Assembly (NCBI GenBank): GCA_020435995.1
Contig: JAGQYO010000004.1
Span: 1-62,899 of the forward strand
Source: Flavobacteriales bacterium
GTDB lineage: Bacteria > Bacteroidota > Bacteroidia > Flavobacteriales_G > Salibacteraceae
DNA: 62,899 nucleotides
Direction of reading: 5' to 3'
Shown: piece by piece, positions 19,356 to 28,917 of the stretch
Numbering within the stretch: position 1 is the first letter of the stretch
Layout: each line of letters starts with the position of its first letter
The notes under the pieces: generated by a model
The model's input: the letters and a program-made list of their open reading frames with translations, nothing else
Told to the model about the DNA's origin: nothing
The model's database searches: none
Translations under genes and position numbers: made by a program

Positions 19356-22300
19356 TTATGCGTTCGTATCAATATTTCTAACCTTCGTTAAGTATGCAAC
19401 ATTCGGCTGCGTACCTACTTCTTCAATCAAATGATAAGATCTTGAATCACTCCATTTTGACCTTACCGCTGATTGATCGTCGTTTAAGTCTCCAAACTTG
19501 ATAGCTCCAGTGGCACATGCTCCAGCACAAGCACTAGTAACATCGCCATCGCGTAGAGGACGACCCTCTTTTTTGGCTACCAATTTACCAGCTTGAATCT
19601 TTTGAACACAAAAACTACATTTTTCTATTACTCCTCTTGATCGTACCACTACATCTGGGTTAAGTACCATCTTCATCAAATCGTTCTGTGAAGGATTTAC
19701 TTCCGCGAACATAGTGTCCGTATTGTAATTAAACCAATTGAAACGACGTACTTTATAAGGACAGTTGTTGGCACAATACCTTGTACCCACACATCTGTTG
19801 TAAGCCATTTGGTTCAAACCTTCTTCGCTATGGGTAGTCGCAGCAACTGGACATACTGTTTCACATGGTGCGTGATTACAGTGCTGACACATAACAGGTT
19901 GAAATGACACTTGAGGATAAACCGAAGGGTCTTCCATCTTTCTGTACATTTCTCTTACACCCATACCTTGCTCATCGGCATTTTGCTTGGTCACATCCGA
20001 TGAAAAATATCTATCTACTCGAAGCCAGAACATACTTCTGGTTCTTCTAATTTCATCTTTTCCTACAACAGGAACGTTGTTCTCAGTATGGCAAGCTGTA
20101 ACACAAGCTCCGCACGCATTACATGCGTTTAGGTCTATAGACATTCCCCATCTATGTCCCTTTTCAATCGCGTGATCTTGCCAAAGGTTTAGCTCCCTTG
20201 TACTCTTCTTTTTTCCGTAGGCATCAACGAGTAAAACATCCTTGTTCCAACCATTCTTCTCGTCGTTTTTGTCTACTGAGCTGTAGGTGGAATAGGTAGT
20301 TTCGTTTACTATCTTCCTTCCCATCATCGTGTGATGAGTTTGAACAGAAGCAATCTCATAAGTAGCGCCAGCATCCTCAATCGACACATCAGACGAGCTG
20401 TAACCCAACGAGGAATCATTCCAAGTTAAGCAGCTGTAAGCATTCTTACCAACCTTGCCAGCAGGACCAGTTATTTCTCGTCCGTATCCCAAGGCAATTC
20501 CAATAGTTCCCACTTTCTGTCCTGGCACAGCTACCACAGGCAACTGAAGAGTAACACCATTTACGGTAACATTAACCAAGTTAGCTGGAGTTTCTTGAGC
20601 CGTTCTAGTTTCCCAACCTTTCGAATTCATATCCGAAGGATTCATGCTTACGTAATTGTCCCACGAAATTTTTGAAATAGGATCTGGAAATTCTTGTAGA
20701 TGCGGATTGTTGGCTTGGGTACCATCACCTATACTCTGCTTAAAGTAAAACTGACATTCCCAAGTACCACTTGTCATTTGAATACCAGATGCTACTTTAG
20801 CTAAGTCCGTAGCTCTATAGGCTACCAAAGTTTCGCCTTCTTTTAACGCCGTTTTTATTTCTACTACACCGTTTTGAACAGATGTATTCCAAAAGTCTTC
20901 AGCCAAAAGAATGTTTGATTGCTTTGGGAACAATTCCTTCTCCCAAGTCTTCTTTAAATGTGTGTAATAATCGTCGCTGCTACCAGCCCATACCAACAAA
21001 GACTCCTCAGCTTGTCGCGTTTTAAATAATGGTTTGATACAAGGCTGAGCCAATGCAAAAACGCCAGTTATAGGTTCGTAGTCATTCCATCCTTCTAAGA
21101 AAAAATGATTTGGAGCTACATAGTCACATACTGATGAGGTTTCATCGGGACGATCAGCCAAACTGATTTTCAAACCGACCTTCATTAGAGCGGCGGCAAA
21201 ACCTGGAACTGCATAGCAAGGATTAACTCCTGATATAATTACCGCATCAACAGCACCTGTATTCATGTCGTTGATGAGTGATTTCATTCCTTTGCTTGAT
21301 GACAAGCCTACGTTATAGGTTTGATCCCAAGTTATTGTAGAACCATAATTGCCCAACAATTGATTCGTGGCATTTATGATGCGCTGAACAGCACTGTTTT
21401 CACTTCCGCACACCACTAATGAATTTCCTTTGCTTGCCCAAAGGTCATCAGCCGCCGAAGCAATCTTTGCCGTTACGTTGTTGTCATCATCAGCAATTTT
21501 ACCTCCAGCAAGCGCAGCAGCACCCGATTTTGAAGCAACGGCATTGTACAAGGCAATTACAGCATTAGGCACATCAGATGGTCGAATAGCTCCACGAACA
21601 TCGGCAGTTGAACCCGATCTAGTTAAATTGGTTTCAAACTGGTAATGTCTACTCATTCCATTGTCGGAAGGCACTCGAGTTTTGGCATATCCAATTGAAT
21701 TGCTAGCTCCATTACCCCAATCTCCCAAGAAATCAGCAGCAATTGAAACAACTGTTTTTGCTTTATCAAATCTATAATGAGGTACCGCATTGGTTCCGAA
21801 GTCCCAACTATTAGCTTCAGCTAGCGAATTGGTATTAATGGCATCATATTGAACATGGGTAACACCTGCATCCACAGTAACTTTACCAACAGGTTCGCCA
21901 AACTCATCAAAAGAATCCATTTCCTTCTTAACTGAAAAAGCAGCAGAGAATAATTCAACTGCGGCCTTAGCGCCTGGTCCATTTACAGAACCAGTTACCA
22001 ATGCGATGTTTCCACCTTTGGCTTTAATAGCCATAAGCTTGCTGGCTACATCGGCATCCAAATCAGACCAAGAAACATTAGCACCCGCCTTTTGCGGAAC
22101 CATGTAACGATTTTCGTCATACAGCTCAAGTACCGAAGAATTTACCCTTGGGCTCATTCCGCGAAGTGCAGCTGGAAAGCGATCATTTGGCTGAATGAAA
22201 ATAGGTCGACCTTCTCGCGTTTTTACCAAGATGCTCGCAAAGTTCCCTCCGCGTTGCACCGCACTGGCATAAAAATTAGCAACCCCAGGTGTTACTTCCT

Positions 22301-22547
22301 CAGGCTTCACTACGTAAGGGATGGACTTAGTAACTGGCGTTTCGCAAGCCGCAAGAGTGGCCGCTCCAAGACTAAAACCCATAAATTTCAAAAAATCCCT
22401 TCTTGAAGTAGTCGACTCTGACAACTTGGCGTTGCCCAAGAACTCTCCCACCGGAATTTCTTCCTGGAATTCTTTGTTGGATTCATTAATAAACCCAGGA
22501 TCCTCGGTTAGCTGATCTATACTGTTCCAGTACTTAATGTCACTCAT
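19356..22547 (-). CDS. actB: ACIII subunit ActB, molybdopterin-oxidoreductase-like iron-sulfur protein
   Basis: The large peripheral subunit of ACIII, a fusion of a molybdopterin-enzyme-like domain (which lacks the cofactor in known ACIII) and a ferredoxin domain that carries the electrons. The 1063-residue protein starts with a Tat signal (SRRDFLKFMG, Arg49/Arg50) followed by LAAC (Cys68), so it should be exported folded and then lipidated. The iron-sulfur Cys clusters near the C-terminus are CNACGACVTACHTENN, CQHCNHAPCETVCP, CVGTRYCANNCPYKVRR and CSFCVQKIQ with CAGACATGAI. Several motifs are complete; one is expected to hold a 3Fe cluster, judged from family knowledge. Confidence 0.96.
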   Translation of the reverse strand: MSDIKYWNSIDQLTEDPGFINESNKEFQEEIPVGEFLGNAKLSESTTSRRDFLKFMGFSLGAATLAACETPVTKSIPYVVKPEEVTPGVANFYASAVQRGGNFASILVKTREGRPIFIQPNDRFPAALRGMSPRVNSSVLELYDENRYMVPQKAGANVSWSDLDADVASKLMAIKAKGGNIALVTGSVNGPGAKAAVELFSAAFSVKKEMDSFDEFGEPVGKVTVDAGVTHVQYDAINTNSLAEANSWDFGTNAVPHYRFDKAKTVVSIAADFLGDWGNGASNSIGYAKTRVPSDNGMSRHYQFETNLTRSGSTADVRGAIRPSDVPNAVIALYNAVASKSGAAALAGGKIADDDNNVTAKIASAADDLWASKGNSLVVCGSENSAVQRIINATNQLLGNYGSTITWDQTYNVGLSSSKGMKSLINDMNTGAVDAVIISGVNPCYAVPGFAAALMKVGLKISLADRPDETSSVCDYVAPNHFFLEGWNDYEPITGVFALAQPCIKPLFKTRQAEESLLVWAGSSDDYYTHLKKTWEKELFPKQSNILLAEDFWNTSVQNGVVEIKTALKEGETLVAYRATDLAKVASGIQMTSGTWECQFYFKQSIGDGTQANNPHLQEFPDPISKISWDNYVSMNPSDMNSKGWETRTAQETPANLVNVTVNGVTLQLPVVAVPGQKVGTIGIALGYGREITGPAGKVGKNAYSCLTWNDSSLGYSSSDVSIEDAGATYEIASVQTHHTMMGRKIVNETTYSTYSSVDKNDEKNGWNKDVLLVDAYGKKKSTRELNLWQDHAIEKGHRWGMSIDLNACNACGACVTACHTENNVPVVGKDEIRRTRSMFWLRVDRYFSSDVTKQNADEQGMGVREMYRKMEDPSVYPQVSFQPVMCQHCNHAPCETVCPVAATTHSEEGLNQMAYNRCVGTRYCANNCPYKVRRFNWFNYNTDTMFAEVNPSQNDLMKMVLNPDVVVRSRGVIEKCSFCVQKIQAGKLVAKKEGRPLRDGDVTSACAGACATGAIKFGDLNDDQSAVRSKWSDSRSYHLIEEVGTQPNVAYLTKVRNIDTNA

Positions 22548-22576
22548 AGTGATTTAATTACAAGTAGTCAAATTAA

Positions 22577-23827
22577 TTAATAATGGCATTTGGCACATTC
22601 AAGCCCGCCAATATGCTCCACAGAGAATTTTTCAATCCCCTTATCTTTATATCTCTCTAATAATTCTTCGTGAATCTTATCGTAATAAGCATTGCCTTCC
22701 ATGGCAACTTCAGTTTCGCGGTGACATTCAACACACCAACCCATAGTAAGAGGCGCAAATTGCTTCATTGGGTATCCAAATTCTTGTACTTCTCCATGGC
22801 ATGTTTGACATTTCTGCTCTCCAACTACCACGTGCTGTGAGTGATTGAAGTACGTGAAGTCTGGCAGGTTATGAATTCGAACCCACTTAATAGGTTTTTG
22901 TTCTTTGGTATAAGCATTTTGCTCTGGGTCCCATCCTGCAGCTTCGTAAATTTTTGCAATTTCAACAGGTCCATCCACTTTTCCTTCAGAAATACCAGCA
23001 TGACAATTCATACATACATTCACGGAAGGAATACCCGCGTTCTTTCCTTTGTAGGCAGAGTGGTGGCAATATCCACAATCGATTTCATTATCGCCTGCGT
23101 GTATTTTGTGTGAGAATTTAATTGGTTGCTCCGGAGAATAACCTTGATAAACACCTATATCCTTGAGTACAAACCAACCTTGAACCGACATAGTAGCTAA
23201 AATCACAACCATTAGGGCAACAGTAGTTTTTTTGTTGGCCGAAATCCAATCTAATGCAGCAACTAAAAATCCCTGAGAGGCCTTGACTTTCTCATCCTTC
23301 ATGTTGGCCTCAACCGACTTAAGAGAATGTTTTACATCGCTCAATACTTTGATCACCAAAAGAAGTACTGCCGCTAAGCCGAGCAACCAATAAGTAGAGT
23401 AATCCTCCGAAGGCTCACCCTCTAATTGCGCCACTTCCGCTTTCGGAGCTTCCGAAGCTGGAGGGTTTGCAACATAGGCAAGGATTGCATCAATCTCAGC
23501 ATCTGACAAGGCTTGCGCCGTCATTATACTCTTGTTATACTCCTCAAATAATCCCTGAGCATAACTATCACCAGAGTTATTCTTCAGATAATCAGATGAA
23601 TTCTTAATCCATGCGTAAAGATTCTCTTTACTTTCCCAACGATCTTCAATTCCGGCTAAAGCAGGCCCAATTAGTTTCTTATCTATCTTATGACAAGAAG
23701 CACAATTCGCCTTGAACAACTTTTCGCCATCTTGGGCTTGAAGCGCAAAACCCGAAATTAAGATTGCAAGTGTAACAGCTGAAAATGACTTGGATAAGCT
23801 CCGTATCACTGTGTGGTATATCCTCAT
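22577..23827 (-). CDS. actA: ACIII subunit ActA, monoheme-pentaheme cytochrome c
   Basis: First gene of the respiratory operon. From the ATG at 23827 (a TTG nine bases upstream is less likely) the 416-residue protein has a signal peptide ending ALQAQ, an N-terminal monoheme domain (NCASCHK), a membrane helix (WLLGLAAVLLLVIKVL), a second helix (VALMVVILATMSVQGWFVL) and a C-terminal pentaheme domain with CGYCH, CMNCH, CQTCH, CVECH and CAKCH. That makes six heme c sites in one chain. The pentaheme part is the standard ActA. The monoheme part looks like a fused electron-exit domain. The -7 box at 23882 would drive the operon. Confidence 0.95.
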   Translation of the reverse strand: MRIYHTVIRSLSKSFSAVTLAILISGFALQAQDGEKLFKANCASCHKIDKKLIGPALAGIEDRWESKENLYAWIKNSSDYLKNNSGDSYAQGLFEEYNKSIMTAQALSDAEIDAILAYVANPPASEAPKAEVAQLEGEPSEDYSTYWLLGLAAVLLLVIKVLSDVKHSLKSVEANMKDEKVKASQGFLVAALDWISANKKTTVALMVVILATMSVQGWFVLKDIGVYQGYSPEQPIKFSHKIHAGDNEIDCGYCHHSAYKGKNAGIPSVNVCMNCHAGISEGKVDGPVEIAKIYEAAGWDPEQNAYTKEQKPIKWVRIHNLPDFTYFNHSQHVVVGEQKCQTCHGEVQEFGYPMKQFAPLTMGWCVECHRETEVAMEGNAYYDKIHEELLERYKDKGIEKFSVEHIGGLECAKCHY

Positions 23828-23881
23828 AAAAAGCAAGGTTTTAACTGAGTATCCTACTCTAATCCCATTTTAATTAAGCGG

Positions 23882-23889
23882 CAAATTTA
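23882..23889 (-). promoter_or_regulatory. Candidate -7 box of the ACIII-cox operon
   Basis: The minus strand reads TAAATTTG, matching the Bacteroidota TAnnTTTG box, about 55 bases before the actA start. No clear TTTG -33 element is seen at the right spacing, so the call is moderate. Confidence 0.5.
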
Positions 23890-24046
23890 TAACAAAGGTT
23901 AACATAGGATAAGTCGCTTGAAGGAATTTAAAAAAGGGTTAATTATTTAGAATGGTTCTAAATAGAACGCGGCTACTTTATAGAATTGAACCAGCTATAA
24001 ATCAGCACTTAATAAAATTTAATCCTGTGATAGACGAATAGGTATC

Positions 24047-24054
24047 TATATTTG
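24047..24054 (+). promoter_or_regulatory. Candidate -7 box five bases before the SPOR gene start
   Basis: TATATTTG matches TAnnTTTG and ends five bases before the ATG at 24060. Transcription would then start at or next to the A of the ATG, giving a leaderless mRNA. No good -33 element is visible. Confidence 0.5.
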
Positions 24055-24059
24055 CACCC

Positions 24060-24530
24060 ATGATTTATAAGTTCAATTGCTCGATTTTTTTGGTGGCACT
24101 TTGGGTAGCACCATTTTACATTTTTGCACAAGCGCCAGACGTGGCAAATGATGCTTCTGTGCTACTCGATGCCTCAGACAATTACACCATTGTGGGTGAC
24201 AAAAGAATCAATGATTTGGAAAAAAGATATGCCGAAATCAACAAAAACAGCCCTCAAATAAAAGGGTATCGAATCCAGCTGTTTTCGTCCAGCGGCGCGA
24301 GTAGTTGGGATCAGGCTAACCAAGTACAAGGGGAGTTTTTAAAAATCTATCCTGATATTCCCTCTTATGTAATTCATAAAAAGCCCAGCTTTAAGGTTCG
24401 CATTGGGGATTATCGAACCCGATTAGATGCGGAAAGGTTTTTTATTGAACTCAAAGAAAATTTTCCAGACGCCTTTATAGTCAATGATATGATTGAACTC
24501 CCTAAGCTAGCCAACGAAGAATCTAAGTAG
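24060..24530 (+). CDS. Exported SPOR-domain protein
   Basis: A 156-residue protein with a signal peptide (about 1-23, ending IFAQ), a linker, and a C-terminal SPOR domain (about 68-142: GYRIQLFSSSGASSWDQAN through VRIGDYRTRLDAERFFIEL). SPOR domains bind denuded glycan strands of peptidoglycan, usually at the division site. This one has no membrane anchor, so it would be soluble in the periplasm. It stands alone, divergent from the ACIII operon, with its own -7 box. Confidence 0.85.
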   Translation: MIYKFNCSIFLVALWVAPFYIFAQAPDVANDASVLLDASDNYTIVGDKRINDLEKRYAEINKNSPQIKGYRIQLFSSSGASSWDQANQVQGEFLKIYPDIPSYVIHKKPSFKVRIGDYRTRLDAERFFIELKENFPDAFIVNDMIELPKLANEESK

Positions 24531-24550
24531 CCGAAAACTTTTCTCAAGCT

Positions 24551-24594
24551 CCCGCGCTATCCGATAGCAAGGCGTACAGCGAATGGCGCGTGGG
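24551..24594. repeat. GC-rich palindromic element between convergent genes
   Basis: A GC-rich block in otherwise AT-rich DNA. CCCGCGC (24551-24557) can pair with GCGCGTGGG (24586-24594, with a GT bulge). A smaller hairpin GCTAT-CCG-ATAGC lies inside (24556-24568). It could be a REP-like element or a shared terminator of the two convergent genes; there is no U-tract, which favours the former. Confidence 0.4.
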
Positions 24595-24595
24595 C

Positions 24596-25651
24596 CTAGT
24601 AAGGAATAATTTGCACTTTTCTAATGATGATGTCATTTGGCATAGACAGCTCCATAAAATACAATCCTGGCAGTAAATTAGCCACATCGAGCGTTGTTTC
24701 ATTAGATAAATTATTCTCCTTGATTAGAACTTCCCCATTTACTCCTAGCAAACGTATAGAATCTACCTTTTTCTCTGATTCAATCTTAAGTTGCCGGCCA
24801 GCTGGATTAGGGTAAACCTTAATTTCGGCGTGATCTCCAAACTTATTCACTTGTTCCATGGAATTTGGGTTCGTTTGTCCGTAAGGTAGATCTTCTACCG
24901 CAATCGGAATCATATACGGCCCTACCCTTTTCCAAATTAGTGCAACAAACCTTAGATTCTCCTTTTTCCATGAGGCATCTATACTTTCTTTAAATTGATA
25001 ATCATATACAAAGCCAGAGTCTACTGCCCCATCGGCAATTTCCACTCCTCGTTTAGGCCCCCATTCGCCTCCTGCTCCTAAGTATTTGCGAAGCACACGC
25101 TTATGAATATAAGGATTGGTAGGTGCTCCTAATTGATCAAAAACCAAATTGTTTTCCAAAACCAACACTGTCAACCAAAAACTACCAGAATCAGCTTCAA
25201 AAAACTGAGTGCTCAAGTCTACGGTAAGCATAGTGTCTAAAATTTCATATCTAAACGAAACACCAGCAATTACAGGGTGAGTGTTCGCTTTATCAATTAC
25301 ATTTTTAATGTATTCGTATGAGTAGTTGGATCTATTTATCACCTCAGAATCTATATACATATGTGGAGTAGAGGTTGTGTTGTGAAGATAGCTATTAAAA
25401 CTATAAGAGTGTCCGTTCGCTAGGTCACTCGTAAGCTGATGGTTATTTACGACTACAACCGAATCTTTGTGATTTTCATATAAAATCTCCGATACATGTA
25501 TTTTATTCCCACAAAAAACGCATTTAGTTGAAGTACCTTTTACAGCAAGGTATTTCTTTTTTTTACTTACTGGAATTTTTTGGCTGCGAGATTCCATGGT
25601 AGAAATCAATAGCGTGAATACCACTAAAAGGACGAGTTGTGTAAATCTCAT
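24596..25651 (-). CDS. Omp28-like protein with type IX sorting domain
   Basis: A 351-residue exported protein. The signal peptide (about 1-23) is followed by an Omp28-like domain beginning with STKCVFCGNKIHVSE, a CxxC at the site seen in the Omp28 lipoprotein earlier in the window. It ends in a type A type IX secretion sorting tail (about residues 275-351: EIKVYPNPAGRQLKIESE, then ANLLPGLYFMEL). It should therefore cross the outer membrane through SprA and be displayed on or released from the surface. The substrate is unknown. It is monocistronic, facing the SPOR gene. Confidence 0.82.
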   Translation of the reverse strand: MRFTQLVLLVVFTLLISTMESRSQKIPVSKKKKYLAVKGTSTKCVFCGNKIHVSEILYENHKDSVVVVNNHQLTSDLANGHSYSFNSYLHNTTSTPHMYIDSEVINRSNYSYEYIKNVIDKANTHPVIAGVSFRYEILDTMLTVDLSTQFFEADSGSFWLTVLVLENNLVFDQLGAPTNPYIHKRVLRKYLGAGGEWGPKRGVEIADGAVDSGFVYDYQFKESIDASWKKENLRFVALIWKRVGPYMIPIAVEDLPYGQTNPNSMEQVNKFGDHAEIKVYPNPAGRQLKIESEKKVDSIRLLGVNGEVLIKENNLSNETTLDVANLLPGLYFMELSMPNDIIIRKVQIIPY

Positions 25652-25721
25652 ATTGACAAGTAAGGAGTAAAGTTAAATGAGTTAATGGAAATTAAAATTA
25701 ATTTCTTTAAAATTTAAATTT

Positions 25722-25994
25722 ATGAAATCCATAATCCAGAAGGGATGTTATATAGCAGCGATAGTGTTGATATGGGAATAGTACAACCGTAAGAAAATAA
25801 GAATATGGTTTTTAATAATAGGTGTATGTTGTTTATACTTAGCTGGCTACATGATTTATGACCCTAAAAAGTCGGGTAAAGCACCTTTAGTATCACTTAA
25901 GCCAGGACTTGGTCAATTCTATTCAAGAGCATTAGGGTTTGCCGCGCTTGCATTTTATCGGATTTACCTAAGGATCAAATCACTACTTGCTTGA
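25722..25994 (+). pseudogene. Small membrane-protein ORF interrupted by TAG
   Basis: From the ATG at 25722 the frame encodes 19 residues (MKSIIQKGCYIAAIVLIWE), meets TAG at 25779-25781, then runs on for 70 sense codons with a protein-like composition: a basic stretch, a hydrophobic helix (WFLIIGVCCLYLAGYMIY), then GQFYSRALGFAALAFYRIY. No usable start codon lies just after the TAG. A recent nonsense mutation in a roughly 90-residue membrane protein gene fits best. A chance frame cannot be excluded. The rest of the 445-base gap (25652-26096) holds only the infB terminator. Confidence 0.35.
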
Positions 25995-26043
25995 AATACT
26001 TTATAAAAGTCTCAGATTGACGGGAGCTTTTTATTGCTGAAAA

Positions 26044-26071
26044 AAAAGGCTCGGTTTTCACCGAGCCTTTT
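26044..26071 (-). terminator. Intrinsic terminator of the rimP-nusA-infB operon
   Basis: GGCTCGGT (26048-26055) pairs with ACCGAGCC (26060-26067) over a TTTC loop. The A-run at 26041-26047 on one side and the T-run on the other let it act in both directions. It lies about 26 bases after the infB stop. Confidence 0.9.
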
Positions 26072-26096
26072 CATACTATATTACTTCAAGACGGAA

Positions 26097-28832
26097 TTAA
26101 AGCGTTGACTTCACTTCTACTTGTTCGTATCCTTCAATGATGTCTCCAACCTTTATGTCGTTGTAGTTTTCGATATTCAAACCACATTCAAAACCTTTCT
26201 TCACTTCTTTCACGTCGTCTTTAAATCGCTTCAACGATCCAAGGCCACCTGAGTACACTACAATACCGTCTCTGATAATTCTAACCTTGGTATTTCGGGT
26301 AACAGTTCCATCAAGTACATAACATCCGGCAATGGTTCCCACCTTAGTGATCTTAAAGGTTTCGCGAACTTCGATATTACAAACCACCTTCTCTTCAAAA
26401 GTGGGCTTAAGCATACCCACCATGGCCAACTTAAGCTCTTCAATTGCTTGATAGATAATTGAGTACAATCTGATATCAATTTCCTCTTTTTCTGCTAAGG
26501 CTCGGGCACTTACCGACGGCCTTACCTGGAATCCAATAACAATAGCGTTAGAAGCAGAAGCCAACAAAATGTCAGATTCACTAATTCCTCCTACTGATTT
26601 ATGGATAACATTTACTTGAATCTTTTCAGTAGACAGGTTCAATAATGAATCAGAAAGTGCCTCAATGGAACCATCCACATCACCTTTTACAATCACATTC
26701 AATTCTTGGAAATCTCCAATGGCTATACGTCGACCAATTTCGTCGAGCGTAATGTGACGTTTGGTTCGTACACCTTGTTCTCGTTGCAATTGCTGACGTT
26801 TGTTGGCAATATTTCTCGCCTCTTTTTCGTCGTCGAGTATGTTAAATTTATCACCTGCACTTGGTGCACCGCTTAAACCTAAAACCGCAACTGGCGTAGC
26901 AGGTCCCGCTTCGTATACATTCTGACCTCTTTCGTTGAACATGGCTTTCACCCTACCAGTATTGGCACCTGCAAGCAACACGTCTCCAATTTTTAGAGTT
27001 CCACCTTGTACTAGTAAAGTTGAAACATACCCCTTACCTTTATCAAGCTCAGCTTCGATTACTGTACCAGTGGCACGCTTTCCGGCATCTGCTTTTAAAT
27101 CAAGGAGTTCGGCCTCGAGCAATACTTTTTCTAAAAGCTCGTCAACATTTAATCCCGTTTTTGCCGAAATATCTTGGCTTTGGAATTTACCACCCCAATC
27201 TTCTACCAAATAGTTCATGGCGGCCAATTCCTCCTTGATTTTTTCGGGATTAGCATTGGGTCGATCCACCTTGTTAATGGCGAATATAATAGGTACTCCA
27301 GCCGCTTGCGCATGATTGATAGCCTCCTTTGTTTGAGGCATCACATTGTCGTCCGCGGCAATTACTATAATTACAATATCGGTTACTTGAGCTCCTCTAG
27401 ATCGCATGGCAGTGAATGCTTCGTGACCAGGTGTATCTAAAAAGCAAATGGTTTTTTCATTATCTAAAGTTACTTTATAAGCACCAATATGTTGTGTAAT
27501 ACCACCGGCTTCACCAGCAATTACATTGGCCTTTCGGACGTAGTCCAAAAGAGAGGTTTTACCGTGGTCAACATGGCCCATTACTGTAACAATTGGAGGT
27601 CTGGGCGAAATTCGCTCTTCAGAATCTGCTTCTACCAGCGTAGAATCTTCAACGTCAGACGATGTAAACTCAAGATAATAGCCAAATTCTTCGGCCACCA
27701 AAGTGAGCGTTTCGGCATCAAGTCGTTGGTTAATAGAAACGAACATTCCTAAGGCCATACAAGCCCCAATTACTTCATTTGCGGATACATCCATTAGTGA
27801 GGCCAGCTCATTTACCGTTACAAACTCGGTAACTTGCAAAATGTTCTTTTCAGCCTCTTCTTGTTCTCTTAGTTCCTCTTGATGCTGCGAGAAACTCTCT
27901 CTTTTCGCCTTTCTGTGTTTAGCACCCTTAGATTTTCCACTCTTTCCGCTAAGTCGAGCTAACGTCTCCTTAATTTCTTTTTGGATGTCTTCTTGGGTTG
28001 GCTCCACAGCCTCGGCTCGCGCACCTTTCCTGCCTTTGTGTGGGCCCTTGTTTGGACCTCCCGCATTCGGTTTTTCAGGGGCTATTCTACGTCTTTTTTT
28101 CTTTCTTGGAATTTCTCTGTCTTTATCCTCATTTGAAGAGGCAACAGGCTTAGGTTTCTTTGCAAATTTTGAAAGATCAATTGTTTCTCCAGTCAGTTTT
28201 GGCCCCGACAATTTCTCGAACTTTGTCTCAATTCTTTCGGGTTTTACTGGAGCTTCAGGAACCTCCGGTTTTGGTTTTTCAACCTCTTTTTTCTCTTCTT
28301 TTTTTACTGGAGGCTCAGGTTTTTTAGCTTCCACCTTTTTAGGTGCTGGCGGTGCCTTTTCAGGCTTTGCTTTTTTATCTGGGCGGGTTTTAAGATTTAA
28401 AGATGATAGATCTATTTTTCCAACCACGTTCACGCCCTCGGGCTTCTTTTCTTCCTCTGGCTCAGGCGCTTTCGGAGCCTCTTCTACCGGGGCAGTCTTT
28501 GATACTGGAATATCAATAATGGGTTTAACTGAGATGTTTTTAATAATCACCTCATCTTCCATATCATCGTCTCTGAGCGGCTTTTCACGAACTTGGTCGT
28601 CAATAGAAATGGTAACACGCTTCTCGCGATTCAGTCCTAATTCCTTCGATTTTTCGCGAACTTCCATGTCATTAGAGAAATTCTGAAGAAGAAGGTTATG
28701 AGCCTCTCCCGAAATTTTTGTTGAAGGACGTCCGTCGCATTCAATACCCGCATCATTGAGAAAATCCGTAATGGTTTTCACTCCAACTCCGAGTTCTTTC
28801 GCAACCTTACTTAAACGTTCTGCCCCTGCCAT
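26097..28832 (-). CDS. infB: Translation initiation factor IF-2
   Basis: IF-2 is the GTPase that brings initiator tRNA to the ribosome and promotes subunit joining. The 911-residue protein has an N-terminal helical domain ([18 protein letters not shown]), a long Lys/Pro/Glu-rich linker (about 100-310), a second N-terminal domain, then the G domain with [28 protein letters not shown] and [10 protein letters not shown], and domains II to IV. The length and layout are usual for Bacteroidota. It is the last gene of the rimP-nusA-infB cluster. An 85-base gap with its own -7 box separates it from nusA. Confidence 0.97.
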   Translation of the reverse strand: MAGAERLSKVAKELGVGVKTITDFLNDAGIECDGRPSTKISGEAHNLLLQNFSNDMEVREKSKELGLNREKRVTISIDDQVREKPLRDDDMEDEVIIKNISVKPIIDIPVSKTAPVEEAPKAPEPEEEKKPEGVNVVGKIDLSSLNLKTRPDKKAKPEKAPPAPKKVEAKKPEPPVKKEEKKEVEKPKPEVPEAPVKPERIETKFEKLSGPKLTGETIDLSKFAKKPKPVASSNEDKDREIPRKKKRRRIAPEKPNAGGPNKGPHKGRKGARAEAVEPTQEDIQKEIKETLARLSGKSGKSKGAKHRKAKRESFSQHQEELREQEEAEKNILQVTEFVTVNELASLMDVSANEVIGACMALGMFVSINQRLDAETLTLVAEEFGYYLEFTSSDVEDSTLVEADSEERISPRPPIVTVMGHVDHGKTSLLDYVRKANVIAGEAGGITQHIGAYKVTLDNEKTICFLDTPGHEAFTAMRSRGAQVTDIVIIVIAADDNVMPQTKEAINHAQAAGVPIIFAINKVDRPNANPEKIKEELAAMNYLVEDWGGKFQSQDISAKTGLNVDELLEKVLLEAELLDLKADAGKRATGTVIEAELDKGKGYVSTLLVQGGTLKIGDVLLAGANTGRVKAMFNERGQNVYEAGPATPVAVLGLSGAPSAGDKFNILDDEKEARNIANKRQQLQREQGVRTKRHITLDEIGRRIAIGDFQELNVIVKGDVDGSIEALSDSLLNLSTEKIQVNVIHKSVGGISESDILLASASNAIVIGFQVRPSVSARALAEKEEIDIRLYSIIYQAIEELKLAMVGMLKPTFEEKVVCNIEVRETFKITKVGTIAGCYVLDGTVTRNTKVRIIRDGIVVYSGGLGSLKRFKDDVKEVKKGFECGLNIENYNDIKVGDIIEGYEQVEVKSTL

Positions 28833-28880
28833 ATAAATTCTCCTCTAATGCTTTTCTTTTTAATGAATCCGCAACTCGTG

Positions 28881-28888
28881 CAAATATA
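28881..28888 (-). promoter_or_regulatory. Candidate internal -7 box before infB
   Basis: The minus strand reads TATATTTG about 50 bases before the infB ATG, matching TAnnTTTG. It would give infB a promoter of its own in addition to read-through from nusA. Confidence 0.45.
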
Positions 28889-28917
28889 AAACTCTCGATT
28901 AACGCATCTTACACAAG

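Noticed and set aside
25779-25781. TAG as a recoded sense codon
   Set aside because: Nothing in the window suggests recoding: TAG ends several other genes, such as arsS, and no recoding signal is seen near it.
27985-28686. A 233-codon frame on the plus strand opposite infB
   Set aside because: It mirrors the Lys/Pro/Glu-rich linker of IF-2, giving a Ser/Phe/Gly-rich composition with no domain. The infB frame explains the region.
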